A stretch of 20,664 bases of DNA from Prorocentrum cordatum (lineage: Eukaryota; Sar; Dinophyceae; Prorocentrales; Prorocentraceae), in assembly GCA_963575745.1 (NCBI GenBank), contig CAUYUJ010006509.1, positions 32,501 to 53,164 of the forward strand, in the 5' to 3' direction. Shown one piece after another: positions 1 to 8,600 of the stretch (position 1 is its first letter; each line of letters starts with the position of its first letter). The translations under genes and the position numbers were made by a program. The notes beneath the pieces are model-generated. The model did not search any database and was not told where the DNA came from. It worked only from the letters and a program-made list of their open reading frames with translations.

Positions 1-65
1 GGAGTTTCTAGGAGGCACGTCGGGGCCAGGATGACTACGGAGAGTTCGCGACACCATGCATTCCA

Positions 66-88
66 CACAGCCACTTTGTCTCATTCAG
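66..88 (+). promoter_or_regulatory. Possible relict spliced leader with splice acceptor
   Basis: Bases 69-83 match positions 5-19 of the dinoflagellate spliced-leader exon at 13 of 15 positions (AGCCACTTTGTCTCA here, against AGCCATTTTGGCTCA). The match is followed by TTCAG and, directly, an ATG at 89 in the frame of the first long coding region. Two readings are possible: a decayed leader left by reverse transcription of a trans-spliced mRNA, or simply a trans-splice acceptor (pyrimidine-rich stretch plus CAG) at 86-88. The leader sequence is from general knowledge of the group. The match is degenerate and the last leader bases are not intact, so this is a suggestion only. Confidence 0.3.
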
Positions 89-1183
89 ATGTTGTGGAGC
101 ATTATTCATACGTTTTATTTCTTGTATGGAGCATTCTTCATATCTTCATATCTGCCCGGTGGGGCTGGACATGGCCTGTTGGGCGCGGCTGCGGCCGATG
201 GTGCTGCGAGGGGCCGCGGTCGAGCGGCCAGAGGGCGCGGCGTCGGCCGAGCTCCCAGAGGCCCTGGGAGAGGCCGTGGTCAAGTGCGGCGCCCTGCCGC
301 CGCTGACCCTCAGGCCGACGCCGCGCCCGTGATCATCCAGCCAGGGGCACAGAGGGTCAACGTCGCGATCCCGCCCATTGGAGCTGATTCGATTCGTGAG
401 ATTTTGTCTGAGGATCTACCATTATGTGTTCCTAGATGTTTATCTGGATTTGTTGACGATTGGGTTCGGTTGGCAGAGCACGCGGGAACGAATATGGACA
501 GCAACATCTTCGATCTATTATATCATCGGCTGGACCCGCAATTTGACAACACTGTCGTTGGGACTTTGCTCCTTGGCAAGACTCACAAGATGGACCGTCA
601 CTCGGTCAAGGATTCGATTATGGACGGTGCCTGCGTGTTGCTTGCGGCTGCCACTCGAGAGCGACGAATGTTGGAGATCGCAGCTACTACGCCAGCAGCT
701 CTACATCACGGCCACGATGTGAAAATTGAGCCCATTCATTACGCTGAGTTCTGTATGTACGACGAATCACCGCACACGTTGCGATTCGAAGACTTTTGGC
801 GTGGAGGTGGTAGAGATCGGCTCGCAGATGCAATCAAGCTAGGCATTCATGGCAGTTTCGATGGAGAGCAACTCTTACCAGCCTCGCTTCCAGTACAGTT
901 GTGTGCGCTTTCTTCGTCGGAGACAGGGCCGATGAAACTCATACAAATACGCGCTGCATTCTCAATGCTATTGCGAGTGACCAAGCGACTGGGGCCATCA
1001 GAATCGGAGGTGTCATGGATTGTTCTTGGTGGTGACCAGCCAAATGCATTGCAAGTTGTTGACAAGTGTACTGGCGCAAATCTTAGACAGTGTGTGAACA
1101 ATTGCTCTGGAAAGTCGTTGCGCAGCCGATTGTTCAGCCAGGAGTTTCGCGGCACGTGTCTGGACAGGGCCCCCCACGAATAA
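89..1183 (+). CDS. 5' part of a transposase-like/dinoflagellate-type multicopy protein, interrupted by a frameshift
   Basis: Open in frame 2; the frame is open from an ATG at 56, but the ATG at 89 directly follows a CAG acceptor and is my preferred start. Counting from position 56, residues 13-31 are hydrophobic and aromatic (a possible membrane or signal segment, or untranslated sequence), 35-80 are Gly/Arg/Ala-rich (RGG-like, disordered, perhaps nucleic-acid binding), and about 95-375 have ordinary globular composition. Visible motifs are YDESP (235-239) and CLDRAP (368-373). In RNase H-fold transposases, acidic residues in comparable settings can be catalytic, so I treat these two Asp as candidates only. 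The frame ends at TAA 1181-1183, immediately after a six-C run, while the next coding frame starts 2 bases later: this is the 5' half of one gene. No family is recognised with certainty; a host gene family of unknown function is the alternative. Confidence 0.6.
   Translation: MLWSIIHTFYFLYGAFFISSYLPGGAGHGLLGAAAADGAARGRGRAARGRGVGRAPRGPGRGRGQVRRPAAADPQADAAPVIIQPGAQRVNVAIPPIGADSIREILSEDLPLCVPRCLSGFVDDWVRLAEHAGTNMDSNIFDLLYHRLDPQFDNTVVGTLLLGKTHKMDRHSVKDSIMDGACVLLAAATRERRMLEIAATTPAALHHGHDVKIEPIHYAEFCMYDESPHTLRFEDFWRGGGRDRLADAIKLGIHGSFDGEQLLPASLPVQLCALSSSETGPMKLIQIRAAFSMLLRVTKRLGPSESEVSWIVLGGDQPNALQVVDKCTGANLRQCVNNCSGKSLRSRLFSQEFRGTCLDRAPHE
1170..1183 (+). other. Frame break at a six-C run
   Basis: The upstream reading frame runs through CCCCCC (1170-1175) and stops at TAA 1181. 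Removing one C, or a +1 slip, joins it to the downstream frame with no stop. Downstream frame 3 is already open before its first ATG across this point. A homopolymer length error, a real inactivating indel and programmed +1 frameshifting all fit. Confidence 0.75.
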
Positions 1184-1184
1184 G

Positions 1185-3872
1185 ATGTCCGAGAGAGGAA
1201 TCCGCGTCCTCGACATGCCAGGTCATCAGCATTTGAATTTGGATTGCGCAGCGCATCTGAGTGCCACAATCAAGACAGCTATCTTTGGCTCGCTTAAATG
1301 CTCCATCAACGGCATGAAGCGCATGTCATCATCTCTTAGTGTGCTGGGCTCGATGGCATCGTTTCGGAAAGTATTCAAAACAGTTGTGCGCCCCATCATT
1401 GAACCGAAATTCGGCGACCCCGATCCTGAAGCCACTCTGTACCGCATGAGGTGCATTCGGTTGTTTACAATTTCCCTCGGCGAGTCCATACCGAAGCTGG
1501 TTGCGAGACACATGTTCCCGAATGGCGACTGGCGTGTCCGAGGCTCTGTCCCAGTTCATTTTCCAGGGCGGCGTGCCGACTACACCGATGATCAGATACA
1601 GGCGCGTGTCGACCTCGTGGTGGAAGGCTTATGCTATGCGTTTTGCAGCTGTGCACCGCCGAGGTTCGTCGAACATCATTGGGCTGGCCACGCAGAATGT
1701 ACTTGTGCTTTTGGTATCATGGAGGCGTGCAATGGGCTGCTCAGTCTTGTTTACCCTGCGTGGGCGAGGTTCAAGGGCACTGTACGCCGCGGCGGTGCAG
1801 CCCAGGGGGCAGATGCAAGGGCGGGAGGTGGAGCCAACGATCCAGATCGTCCAGACGCTCTTGTTGTGCACGGGGCCGACGGCCGTGCGGGGCACAATCC
1901 GATCAATGCCGCTGAGGAGGCGAATTCTACAGATCGGCGCCTCGCCGTCGAATGGGTGCTTTCAGATCCGTTTTTCGACCTGATGCTCATGAGACTCTCG
2001 CTGACCATCTTGGACCCGCTGGATTATGTGGGGCTCACTATGTCTGGCGAGGCGTGGGAGTCGCGCCAGCGACACAAAGTTCTGGCGGCGCTGGCTCGAG
2101 AATGTTCGGCGGCAGAGGCCATGCGCAGCAGGGGGTGCCCCATAACGCATGCTGCCCAAGGCGTTGCAGAAGAGAAAGCTATGCGTAAGCTGCGGTACAT
2201 GTTTGAGACTGTGGATGTGTTTGCGCTCGTTCCTCGTGTGTTTTTCGACGAGTACAACGTTGCCAAAACGTTCAAGCTGTTAAGCCGCATAGGAGCCTTG
2301 ATCGAGGAGATCTGGGCTATACCGAACCGCTCCAAGGATGTTCAACTCTTCAGGCTGATCCATGAACCCGACAAGCTCGCTCAAGTCAGACGCGGGAAGA
2401 CCCGCGATCTATGTCTCTATGGCACGTTTGGGAGAGCATTCTTGAATGAGAATGTAGATTCATGCAGCGACGCGGAGATAGGTGTCAGGCTCGCATTCTT
2501 GGCAGCGTTGATCCGTACATCAATGGCGCCTGTGGAGGCTGGCTGGGCCACGATCCGAAGGTTGTGCAAGAAGTTAGGCGTCCAAACGCACCAACAAGAG
2601 TTCGGCTACATATCATCGTATTGGTTACTGGCCAAGGCACGTGCAGCGCTGAAGAACGACAGCACCCTGGAGACCAAGTTCTGCCTCCCAGGTCACATCG
2701 TCAGGGACTTCGTGCGCGCAGCAGGGGAACCAGAGGACATTGACAACGACGAGGGCGGCGGTGGTGGCCACCATCGCGGCATATCTTCGTGGGCCGCCTT
2801 TGTCAGTGAAGAAGATGACGGAACGGTTCGTGACTTTGCTGATCTTGGTCGCAGATACAGAGAGGTCAAGCATGGAGATCCAGGGCGCATGCGGTCGTTG
2901 AAAGCTGCTGCAGCCAAGGCAACGGCGAACGTGCAGAACGGCATGCCTGCTTTCGGTGATCGGAGGCGCCAGATCGAGAGGGCACAAGTTCGTGACCAGA
3001 AGCGTGCCCGCCTTGAGCAGCTTGCTGGAGTTCTGGGTCCTGATCAAGGGGGCGCTGATCATGCGTCGTGGGAGGTCATTGCTGAAAATGTTGCGGCCAC
3101 GACCTCGTCGTTCGATGATGCCCTGGATATGGCTCGCAAGGATGCTCACTTGTACGGCAAGCTGAAAGCCGCCGTTCTTCGACAGATTGACTCTGACCTG
3201 CTCAGGTACAGCAAGAACAGCTTGCAGGACATCTCAAGCACATTATCTTCGATTCCTGCAATGAGGCCGTTCCTTTCCCAACTCGGAGTTGTACCATCTG
3301 GGATGGACCGCTTGACGCACCTCGCGCTCCAGAGTGCATCCGCTGTTCGGGCGACCTGCATCGCAGCCATGCTCGCTGTGAGCCGTTCGGCTGATGGCAA
3401 AACGGCGCGGGCTGCATTGGGGGCAGATTGGGGCCGACGGCATGCCATGCAGATGGATTCGCAGGCTCGCGCCATCCCTGTCGAGACTAACGAGGAGAAG
3501 CGGCAATGGCGCTGCTTGCGAGCTGGCGTTCACCTGTGCGGCCCTGCAGGCGATCGGACATTCCAGTTCCGAAATGCAGTGTTGAGGATGCTCAAGACAC
3601 GGTGCCCAAGAGATAGTGCACTGCGAAAGCAACTAGTGGCTGGTGAGTTGTTCATGTGCATCCTTCGAGTGCGACGTGAACCAGGTAACCCGAATGCCGA
3701 GCTCGACTTTGAGAATGTTGCACACTCCCACACGTTCCACCACATTGCCGTGCACTACCTGAACCCCTTCAGGCCGACGCTGCAGACCATGCTGCGCTTG
3801 AGTTGGTCTGGTACCACCGTGCATCTACAGGCAACTGCGGGGACAGGGGGAGGGATGGGAGGAGGGGGTTGA
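1185..3872 (+). CDS. 3' part of the same transposase-like protein
   Basis: Open for 895 codons in frame 3; the true reading probably enters from the frame-2 region at the C run (1170-1175), not at the ATG 1185. Near the start, GHQHLNLD (residues 13-20) just after the D-R-A-P/T-N-K junction recalls the C/H-x-x-H-x-L-N-L block that follows the second Asp in hAT-like transposases. Residues 150-182 hold a Cys/His cluster (CYAFCSC, HH, GHAECTC, EAC) that could bind zinc. Residues 200-245 are a Gly/Ala/Asp-rich linker, 520-530 an Asp/Gly/His-rich linker, 535-580 a charged region with a Y-R-E motif faintly like an HMG box, and 590-615 a basic, probably helical stretch. The last 13 residues (883-895, Gly-rich) look like read-through into low-complexity DNA, so the real exon may stop near 3830. 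Several homology hints, none decisive; function unassigned. Confidence 0.7.
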   Translation: MSERGIRVLDMPGHQHLNLDCAAHLSATIKTAIFGSLKCSINGMKRMSSSLSVLGSMASFRKVFKTVVRPIIEPKFGDPDPEATLYRMRCIRLFTISLGESIPKLVARHMFPNGDWRVRGSVPVHFPGRRADYTDDQIQARVDLVVEGLCYAFCSCAPPRFVEHHWAGHAECTCAFGIMEACNGLLSLVYPAWARFKGTVRRGGAAQGADARAGGGANDPDRPDALVVHGADGRAGHNPINAAEEANSTDRRLAVEWVLSDPFFDLMLMRLSLTILDPLDYVGLTMSGEAWESRQRHKVLAALARECSAAEAMRSRGCPITHAAQGVAEEKAMRKLRYMFETVDVFALVPRVFFDEYNVAKTFKLLSRIGALIEEIWAIPNRSKDVQLFRLIHEPDKLAQVRRGKTRDLCLYGTFGRAFLNENVDSCSDAEIGVRLAFLAALIRTSMAPVEAGWATIRRLCKKLGVQTHQQEFGYISSYWLLAKARAALKNDSTLETKFCLPGHIVRDFVRAAGEPEDIDNDEGGGGGHHRGISSWAAFVSEEDDGTVRDFADLGRRYREVKHGDPGRMRSLKAAAAKATANVQNGMPAFGDRRRQIERAQVRDQKRARLEQLAGVLGPDQGGADHASWEVIAENVAATTSSFDDALDMARKDAHLYGKLKAAVLRQIDSDLLRYSKNSLQDISSTLSSIPAMRPFLSQLGVVPSGMDRLTHLALQSASAVRATCIAAMLAVSRSADGKTARAALGADWGRRHAMQMDSQARAIPVETNEEKRQWRCLRAGVHLCGPAGDRTFQFRNAVLRMLKTRCPRDSALRKQLVAGELFMCILRVRREPGNPNAELDFENVAHSHTFHHIAVHYLNPFRPTLQTMLRLSWSGTTVHLQATAGTGGGMGGGG

Positions 3873-4547
3873 GGAGTTGAAGGGGCCTGCTGGGGGCGGT
3901 GGCCAAGGAGGTGAGTAGAAAGATCGGAGAGGGGGGGGAGGCTGGGGCTACCAGGGGGATGTGGGGAGGGATGAGGTGGAGGAGGTGGAGGAGGCAACGG
4001 AGAGGGCCGCGCAGCGGGCATCTTCCCGTCTTTCCTTCAGCCCCTTTCTCCCCATCCCCTCGTCCTTCTTTCGTTGCCTCCTTGCCCCGCCCACTCCCTC
4101 CTGCCATCCCTGTTCCTCGCCCTCCTCCCTCCCGTTCCCCCTTCCGCCCCGCCCTCCCTAGTTCCCCTCCAGCGCGCCTCTCGTTCTCCGACCCCCTCCC
4201 TCCTCCCCATCCTTCCTCCTCCTCCTTCTCCTCCTCCTCCTCCTCCGCGTTCCCCTTTCTCTCCTCCTCCCCCGCCACCCCCCCCCTCCCGCGGTGAGGG
4301 GTGGGTGGGTGGGCAGGGGTGAGGATGGGGAGGACTGGAGGAGGGAGGAGAGGTTGTTCTTCAAACCAAGCGTCTGTATGTCCCACAAGTATCAGTACTT
4401 CGCCATAGTCCCCTGTCTTTTTTATCCAGGGTTTCCGCCTCGGCGCCGCAAGCCACCCCCCTACAAATAACGGCTCTCCCGCTCGCAACTTCCTCCGCTG
4501 TTGCTCCAGGTTACCATGGTGCCATCTATGATGCATTGTCCGTGCAA
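3831..4547. repeat. Low-complexity purine-rich then pyrimidine-rich tract
   Basis: From about 3836 to 4010 the + strand is dominated by G/A (GGAGG, GGTGGAGG); from about 4020 to 4290 it switches to C/T (CCTCC, TCCTCCTCC); from 4293 to 4370 it is G-rich again. The opposed tracts can pair with each other and could also form triplex DNA. Long frames here on both strands (for example minus-strand 3769-4536) are Pro/Arg/Gly/Glu-rich low-complexity products and I do not call them genes. Confidence 0.8.
3908..4429 (+). other. Consensus splice donor and acceptor pair around the low-complexity tract
   Basis: GAG|GTGAGT at 3908-3916 is a perfect eukaryotic 5' splice site, and CCCCTGTCTTTTTTATCCAG ending at 4429 is a strong 3' splice site. 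Together they would delimit an intron of about 519 bases made of the polypurine/polypyrimidine DNA. After 4429 a frame stays open for about 45 codons to a TGA at 4571-4573. The preceding 895-codon frame ends at 3872, before the donor, so if the intron is used it lies in a 3' untranslated region or serves another isoform. Confidence 0.3.
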
Positions 4548-4660
4548 CCCCGCCGCGGGCCCAGCAGCTGAGAGCGCCCCGCCGCGGACCTAACGGGCGA
4601 CGGCGCCCCTCCGCGGGAGCTACCAGGTGACAGCGCGATTCGCCGCCGTTTGGCTCTTAG
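4548..4660 (+). repeat. 29-bp tandem repeat, about 4 copies
   Basis: Blocks beginning CCCCGCCGCGG, CCCCGCCGCGG, CCCCTCCGCGG and a degenerate fourth start at 4548, 4577, 4606 and about 4635, a constant spacing of 29. The second half of each unit (…CAGCTGAGAGC, …GGGCGACGGC, …AGGTGACAGC) is more variable. Confidence 0.7.
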
Positions 4661-4685
4661 GGGCCCCCATTTGCCTAAACCTGAA

Positions 4686-4911
4686 AATTGAGTCTTGTGG
4701 TATATGTGCATGCAGCCGTCGCGCGGCATATTTATATGCAGCCGCTGGTTTGCATATTTGTCTCCAGCCGTCCAGTGGCATGTCTGTATCCAGCCGTCTT
4801 GTTGCAGATGTGTCCCCAGCTGACCTGTGATATATGCGCTCCCAAAGCGGTCCTCCGATCACCACCCGTCATGTGGTAGATTTGGTCCCAGCCGACCTGT
4901 GGTAACACAGG
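4686..4911 (+). repeat. 26-bp tandem repeat, about 8 degenerate copies
   Basis: Units open with (G/C)CAGCCG and continue with a T/G-rich half (…GGCATATTTATAT, …TGCATATTTGTCT, …GGCATGTCTGTAT). Five consecutive units from 4712 to 4841 are exactly 26 bases long, with more diverged copies on either side (last recognisable CCAGCCGACCTGTGG near 4888). Start codons and short frames here on both strands are incidental. Confidence 0.75.
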
Positions 4912-4939
4912 TTTCGGGGCCATGCGCTCTTGCTGGGGA

Positions 4940-5608
4940 GTGATATGCGCCGCGGCAAGACGTGAGCGCGAAGCGCCAGGAAAACAAGTACACGTCATGC
5001 GCCTCGAAAACAAGTGAACGCTGGGCGTCGCGAGAACCAGATAACTGCCATGTACCACGATGGCAAGGAAACGCTCTGCACCACGAAATCGAATACACGC
5101 TTGGCCCCACGACAGCATGTGAACGCCATGCGCCACTACGAAAAGTGAACGCTACGCGCAATGAAACAAAGTAAACGCCATGCGGTACGAAACCAAGGAA
5201 ACACGATGCGCCACGAAAACCCAATAGTCGCTATGCGCCACGTAAGCGGACAACTGTTATGCGCAACAAAAACCACATACGCGCATTGGTCAACGAAACC
5301 AAGTGAACGCTATGTGCCACGCACACAGGTCAAATATATGCACGCTAAAACCAATATGCGCGTTGCACCACGAGACCATGTGAACGCTATGCGGCAGGAA
5401 AGCAAGTAAACGCTACCCGCCAGGAAAACAAGTAAACGCGACGCGCCAGGGGGATCAAGCGACAGCGATGCGTCACGAACGCAAGTAAACCCAGCGCGAC
5501 ACGATAACCGAATTGACGCTATGCGTACCGAAAGCCAAGTAAACGATATTCGCAGCGAAGACCAATGAATCGCTACGTGCCTCGAATGCCAAGCGCGCGC
5601 TATTCGAA
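4940..5608 (+). repeat. About 27-bp tandem repeat, roughly 24 degenerate copies
   Basis: The unit reads approximately GTGAACGCTATGCGCCACG followed by AAAACCAA; lengths drift from 25 to 28. The best copies are around 5110-5240 and 5295-5440. It ends abruptly at about 5608, where the 89-bp satellite begins. It shares the string CTATG(G/C)GCCACGAAA with the core of that satellite. Confidence 0.75.
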
Positions 5609-8600
5609 AACATGCGGTCGCTGCCGCTGGAGCCGTCGGTAGAGCTACTCATGGGGCCACGAAGCGCGTGGGGAGTGGGCCAATCTGTGCGCGTTCACAC
5701 ATTCGCACGCAGCTATTGGGGCGTTCGGTGGTGCTCCCTATGGGACCACGACGCGTGTGAGGTGTGTGTGCCAACATGGGCGCTGTCACACATGCGGTCG
5801 CGGCCTTTGGGGCAGTCGGCATAGCTCCCTATTCTGCCACGAAGCGTGTGGGGAGTGCGTCAGAATGGACACGGTCACACATGCGGACGCATCCACTGTG
5901 GCCGTCGGTGGAGCCCCACATGGGGCCAAGCAGCGTGTGATGGGCGTGTCGAACTGGGCGCGGCCACCCATGCGGTCGCATCCAATGCGGTCGTCGGTGG
6001 GGCCCCCTCTGTGGCCGCGAAACGTTTGAGGGGTGTGTCACAAGAGCGCGGCTATACATGCGAACGCGGCCACTGGGGCCTTCGGCGGGGCTCCCTATGG
6101 AGCCTTGAAGCGTGTGAGAGGTGTGCCAACATTGGCGCGGCCACACATGGGGTCGCTGGAATTTGGGCATTCGGTGTGGCTCCCTATGGCGCCACGAAGC
6201 GTGTAAGTTGTGTACCACAATTGGCGCGATCCCACATGCGGCCGCTGTCATTGGAGCTTTCGGTGGGGCTTCCCGTGGGGCCATGAAACGTGTGAGGGGT
6301 GTGTCAGACAAGTGCGTGGTACCACATGCGGTCGCGGCCACTGGTGCCTGCGGTGGATCTCCCTATGTGGCCACGAAGCGTGTGAGGGGTGCTCAACATG
6401 CGTGCGGCCACGCATGCGGTCGCGGCCACTGGGGCATTCGGTCGGGCCCCCTATACGGCCGCGAAACATGTAAAGAGCGTGCCGAACTGCGCGCGGTCAC
6501 ACATGCGGTCACGGCTAGTTGGGCCTTCGGTGGAGCTCCCTTTGGGGCGTGACACGTATGAGGGGTGTCCCCAAGTGGGCGCGGCCACACATGCGGTCGC
6601 GGCCGCTGAGGCCTTCGGTGGAGCTCCCTATGTGGCCACGAAGCGTGCCAGGGGTGTGTCAAACTGTGCGCGGTCATACATGCGGCGGCGGCCAATGGGG
6701 CCTTCGGTCGGGCTCCCCATGGGGGCGCGAAGCGTGTGAGCGGTGTACCAAAATGGGCGCTGTAGCACATGCGGTCGCTGCCACTAGGGCCTTCGGTTGA
6801 GATCCTCATAGTGGCAGCGAAACGTGCGAGGCGCGTGCCAGAACGAGCGCTGTCTCACAAGCGGTCGCGGCCACTCGGGCCTTCGTTGGAGATCCCCATG
6901 GTGCACCGAAACGCGTGGGGAATGTGCCAAACTGTGCGCGGCCACGCATGCGGTGGCGGCAATTGGGACCTGCGGTGAAGCTCCAGAGGAGGCCACGAAA
7001 CGTGTCCAGGGTGTGCCGACGTGTGCGCGGTCACACATGCGGTCGCGGCCATTGCGGCCTTCGGTGGGCCTTCCTGTGGGGCCACGAAACGTGTGAGGGG
7101 TGCGGGGACATGTGCGCGGTCACACATGCGGTCGCGGCCATTGGTGCGTTCGGTGGGGCTCCCTATATGGCCCACGACACGTGTCAGAGGTTATCCAAAA
7201 TTGGTGCGGTCACACATGCGGTCGCGGCCATTGAGGCCTTCGGTGGGACTCCCTATGTGGCCACGAAGCGTTGACTGGAATTGTCAACGTGGAAACGGTC
7301 ACACATGCGGTCGCAGCCACTGGGGCCTCTTGGTGGAACCCCCTACGTGGCCAAACAACTTGTGAGGGGTGTGCCAAAGCGTGCGCGGTCACACATGCGG
7401 TCGCTGCCATTTGGGGCCAACGGTTAGGCCCCCTATGGGGGCACGAAGTGTGTGAGGGGTGTGCACAAATAAGCGCGGCCACATGCGGCTGTGACAGCGG
7501 GGGCGTGAAGTGGAAGCGCCCGTGTGGCTGCGACGCGTGCGATGGGTGTGCGAACATGTGCGCGGTCGCACATGCGGTCGCGGCCACTTGAGCATTCGGT
7601 TGGGGCCCCAATGTGGTGTCGAAATGGGAGGGGGGGGTGCCGACGTGGGCGCGGTCGCACATGCGGTTGTTGCCGCTGGTGCCGTCGGTGGAGCTCCATA
7701 TGAGGCCGCAACACGTGCGAGGGGGGGTCCCAACATGTGCGCGGTCCCACATGCGGTCGCGGCCTTCGCGGCCGTCGGTTGGGCCCCTCAGGGGGCGCCG
7801 AAGCGTGTGAGGGGTGTGGCAAATGAGCGTTGTCGCACATACGGTCGGGGCCGATGTGGCATTCGGTGGAACTCGCCATGGGGCCACGAAGCGTGTGGGG
7901 GTGTGCCCACAATTAGCGCAGTCACACATGCGGTCGCTGCCATTGGGGCCTTCGGTGGAACTCAGTGTGCGGCCGCGAAACGTGTGATGGGGTGTGCCGA
8001 AATGTGCGCGGTCACACATGCGGCCGCTGCCAGTGTTGAACTCGGTGCCCCCCCCCATGCGACCACAAGCGCGCGAGGGGTGTGCCACAATGAGCGCGGC
8101 CACACATGCGGCAGCGGCCGCTGCCGCCCTCGGTGGGGCTCCCTATGGGGCCACGAAGCGTTTGAGGGGTATGCCTAAATGGGCACGATCACGCCTGCGG
8201 TCGCGGCCATTTGCGCCTTCGGTGGTGCCCCCTCTGGCGCCGAGAAGCGTGTGAATGGCGTTCCAAATGGGCGCGGTCACCAATGCGGTCGCGGCCACTG
8301 GGGCCTTCGGTGGAGCTCCCTACTGGGCCACGGAACGCGCAAGGGGCGTGCCAAAGTGCGCGCGGTCACGCAGGCGAGCGCGGCCGCTGGGGCCTTCGGA
8401 CGAGCTCCTTGGATGGCCGCGAGACGCGTGGGATGTATGCCAAAATAGGCGCAGGCGCACAAGGGGCCGTGGCCACTTTGACCGTTGGTGGGGTTTCTAC
8501 GGGGCAGCGAAACGGCTGAGGGGTGTGCCACAGTTGGCGCAGCCACACGTGCGAGCGCGGCCGTTGGGGCCGCAGGTGGCTCCTCATGGGGCAGCGAAAC

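Noticed and set aside
1-30. Similarity of GGAGTTTCTAGGAGGCACGT at the left edge to GGAGTTTCGCGGCACGTG at 1141
   Set aside because: Short, gapped and not extended on either side; most likely chance.
847-1269. 140-codon minus-strand frame opposite the first coding block
   Set aside because: Spans the frame break on the opposite strand, has no recognisable motif, and is antisense to the stronger plus-strand reading.
1501-1983. 160-codon plus-strand frame in another phase of the main gene
   Set aside because: Shadow of the 895-codon frame; the latter is far longer and has better globular composition across the same interval.
3769-4536. 255-codon minus-strand open frame
   Set aside because: Made almost wholly of Glu/Arg/Gly and Pro/Leu runs encoded by polypurine and polypyrimidine DNA, and overlaps the better-supported plus-strand gene end.
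4940-5608. CRISPR-like array of short repeats
   Set aside because: The repeats are contiguous and degenerate with no unique spacers of constant length; genomic context is eukaryotic. This is a minisatellite.
7210-8103. 297-codon open frame on the minus strand inside the satellite (others at 8794-9519 minus, 7510-8178 plus, 5829-6341 minus)
   Set aside because: All are translations of the 89-bp unit. Because 89 is not a multiple of 3, the frame rotates every unit and the same peptides (GHTCGRGHW, THAVAATGAFGG, RSHMRSRPLGPS) appear in every long frame; stops are rare only because of composition.
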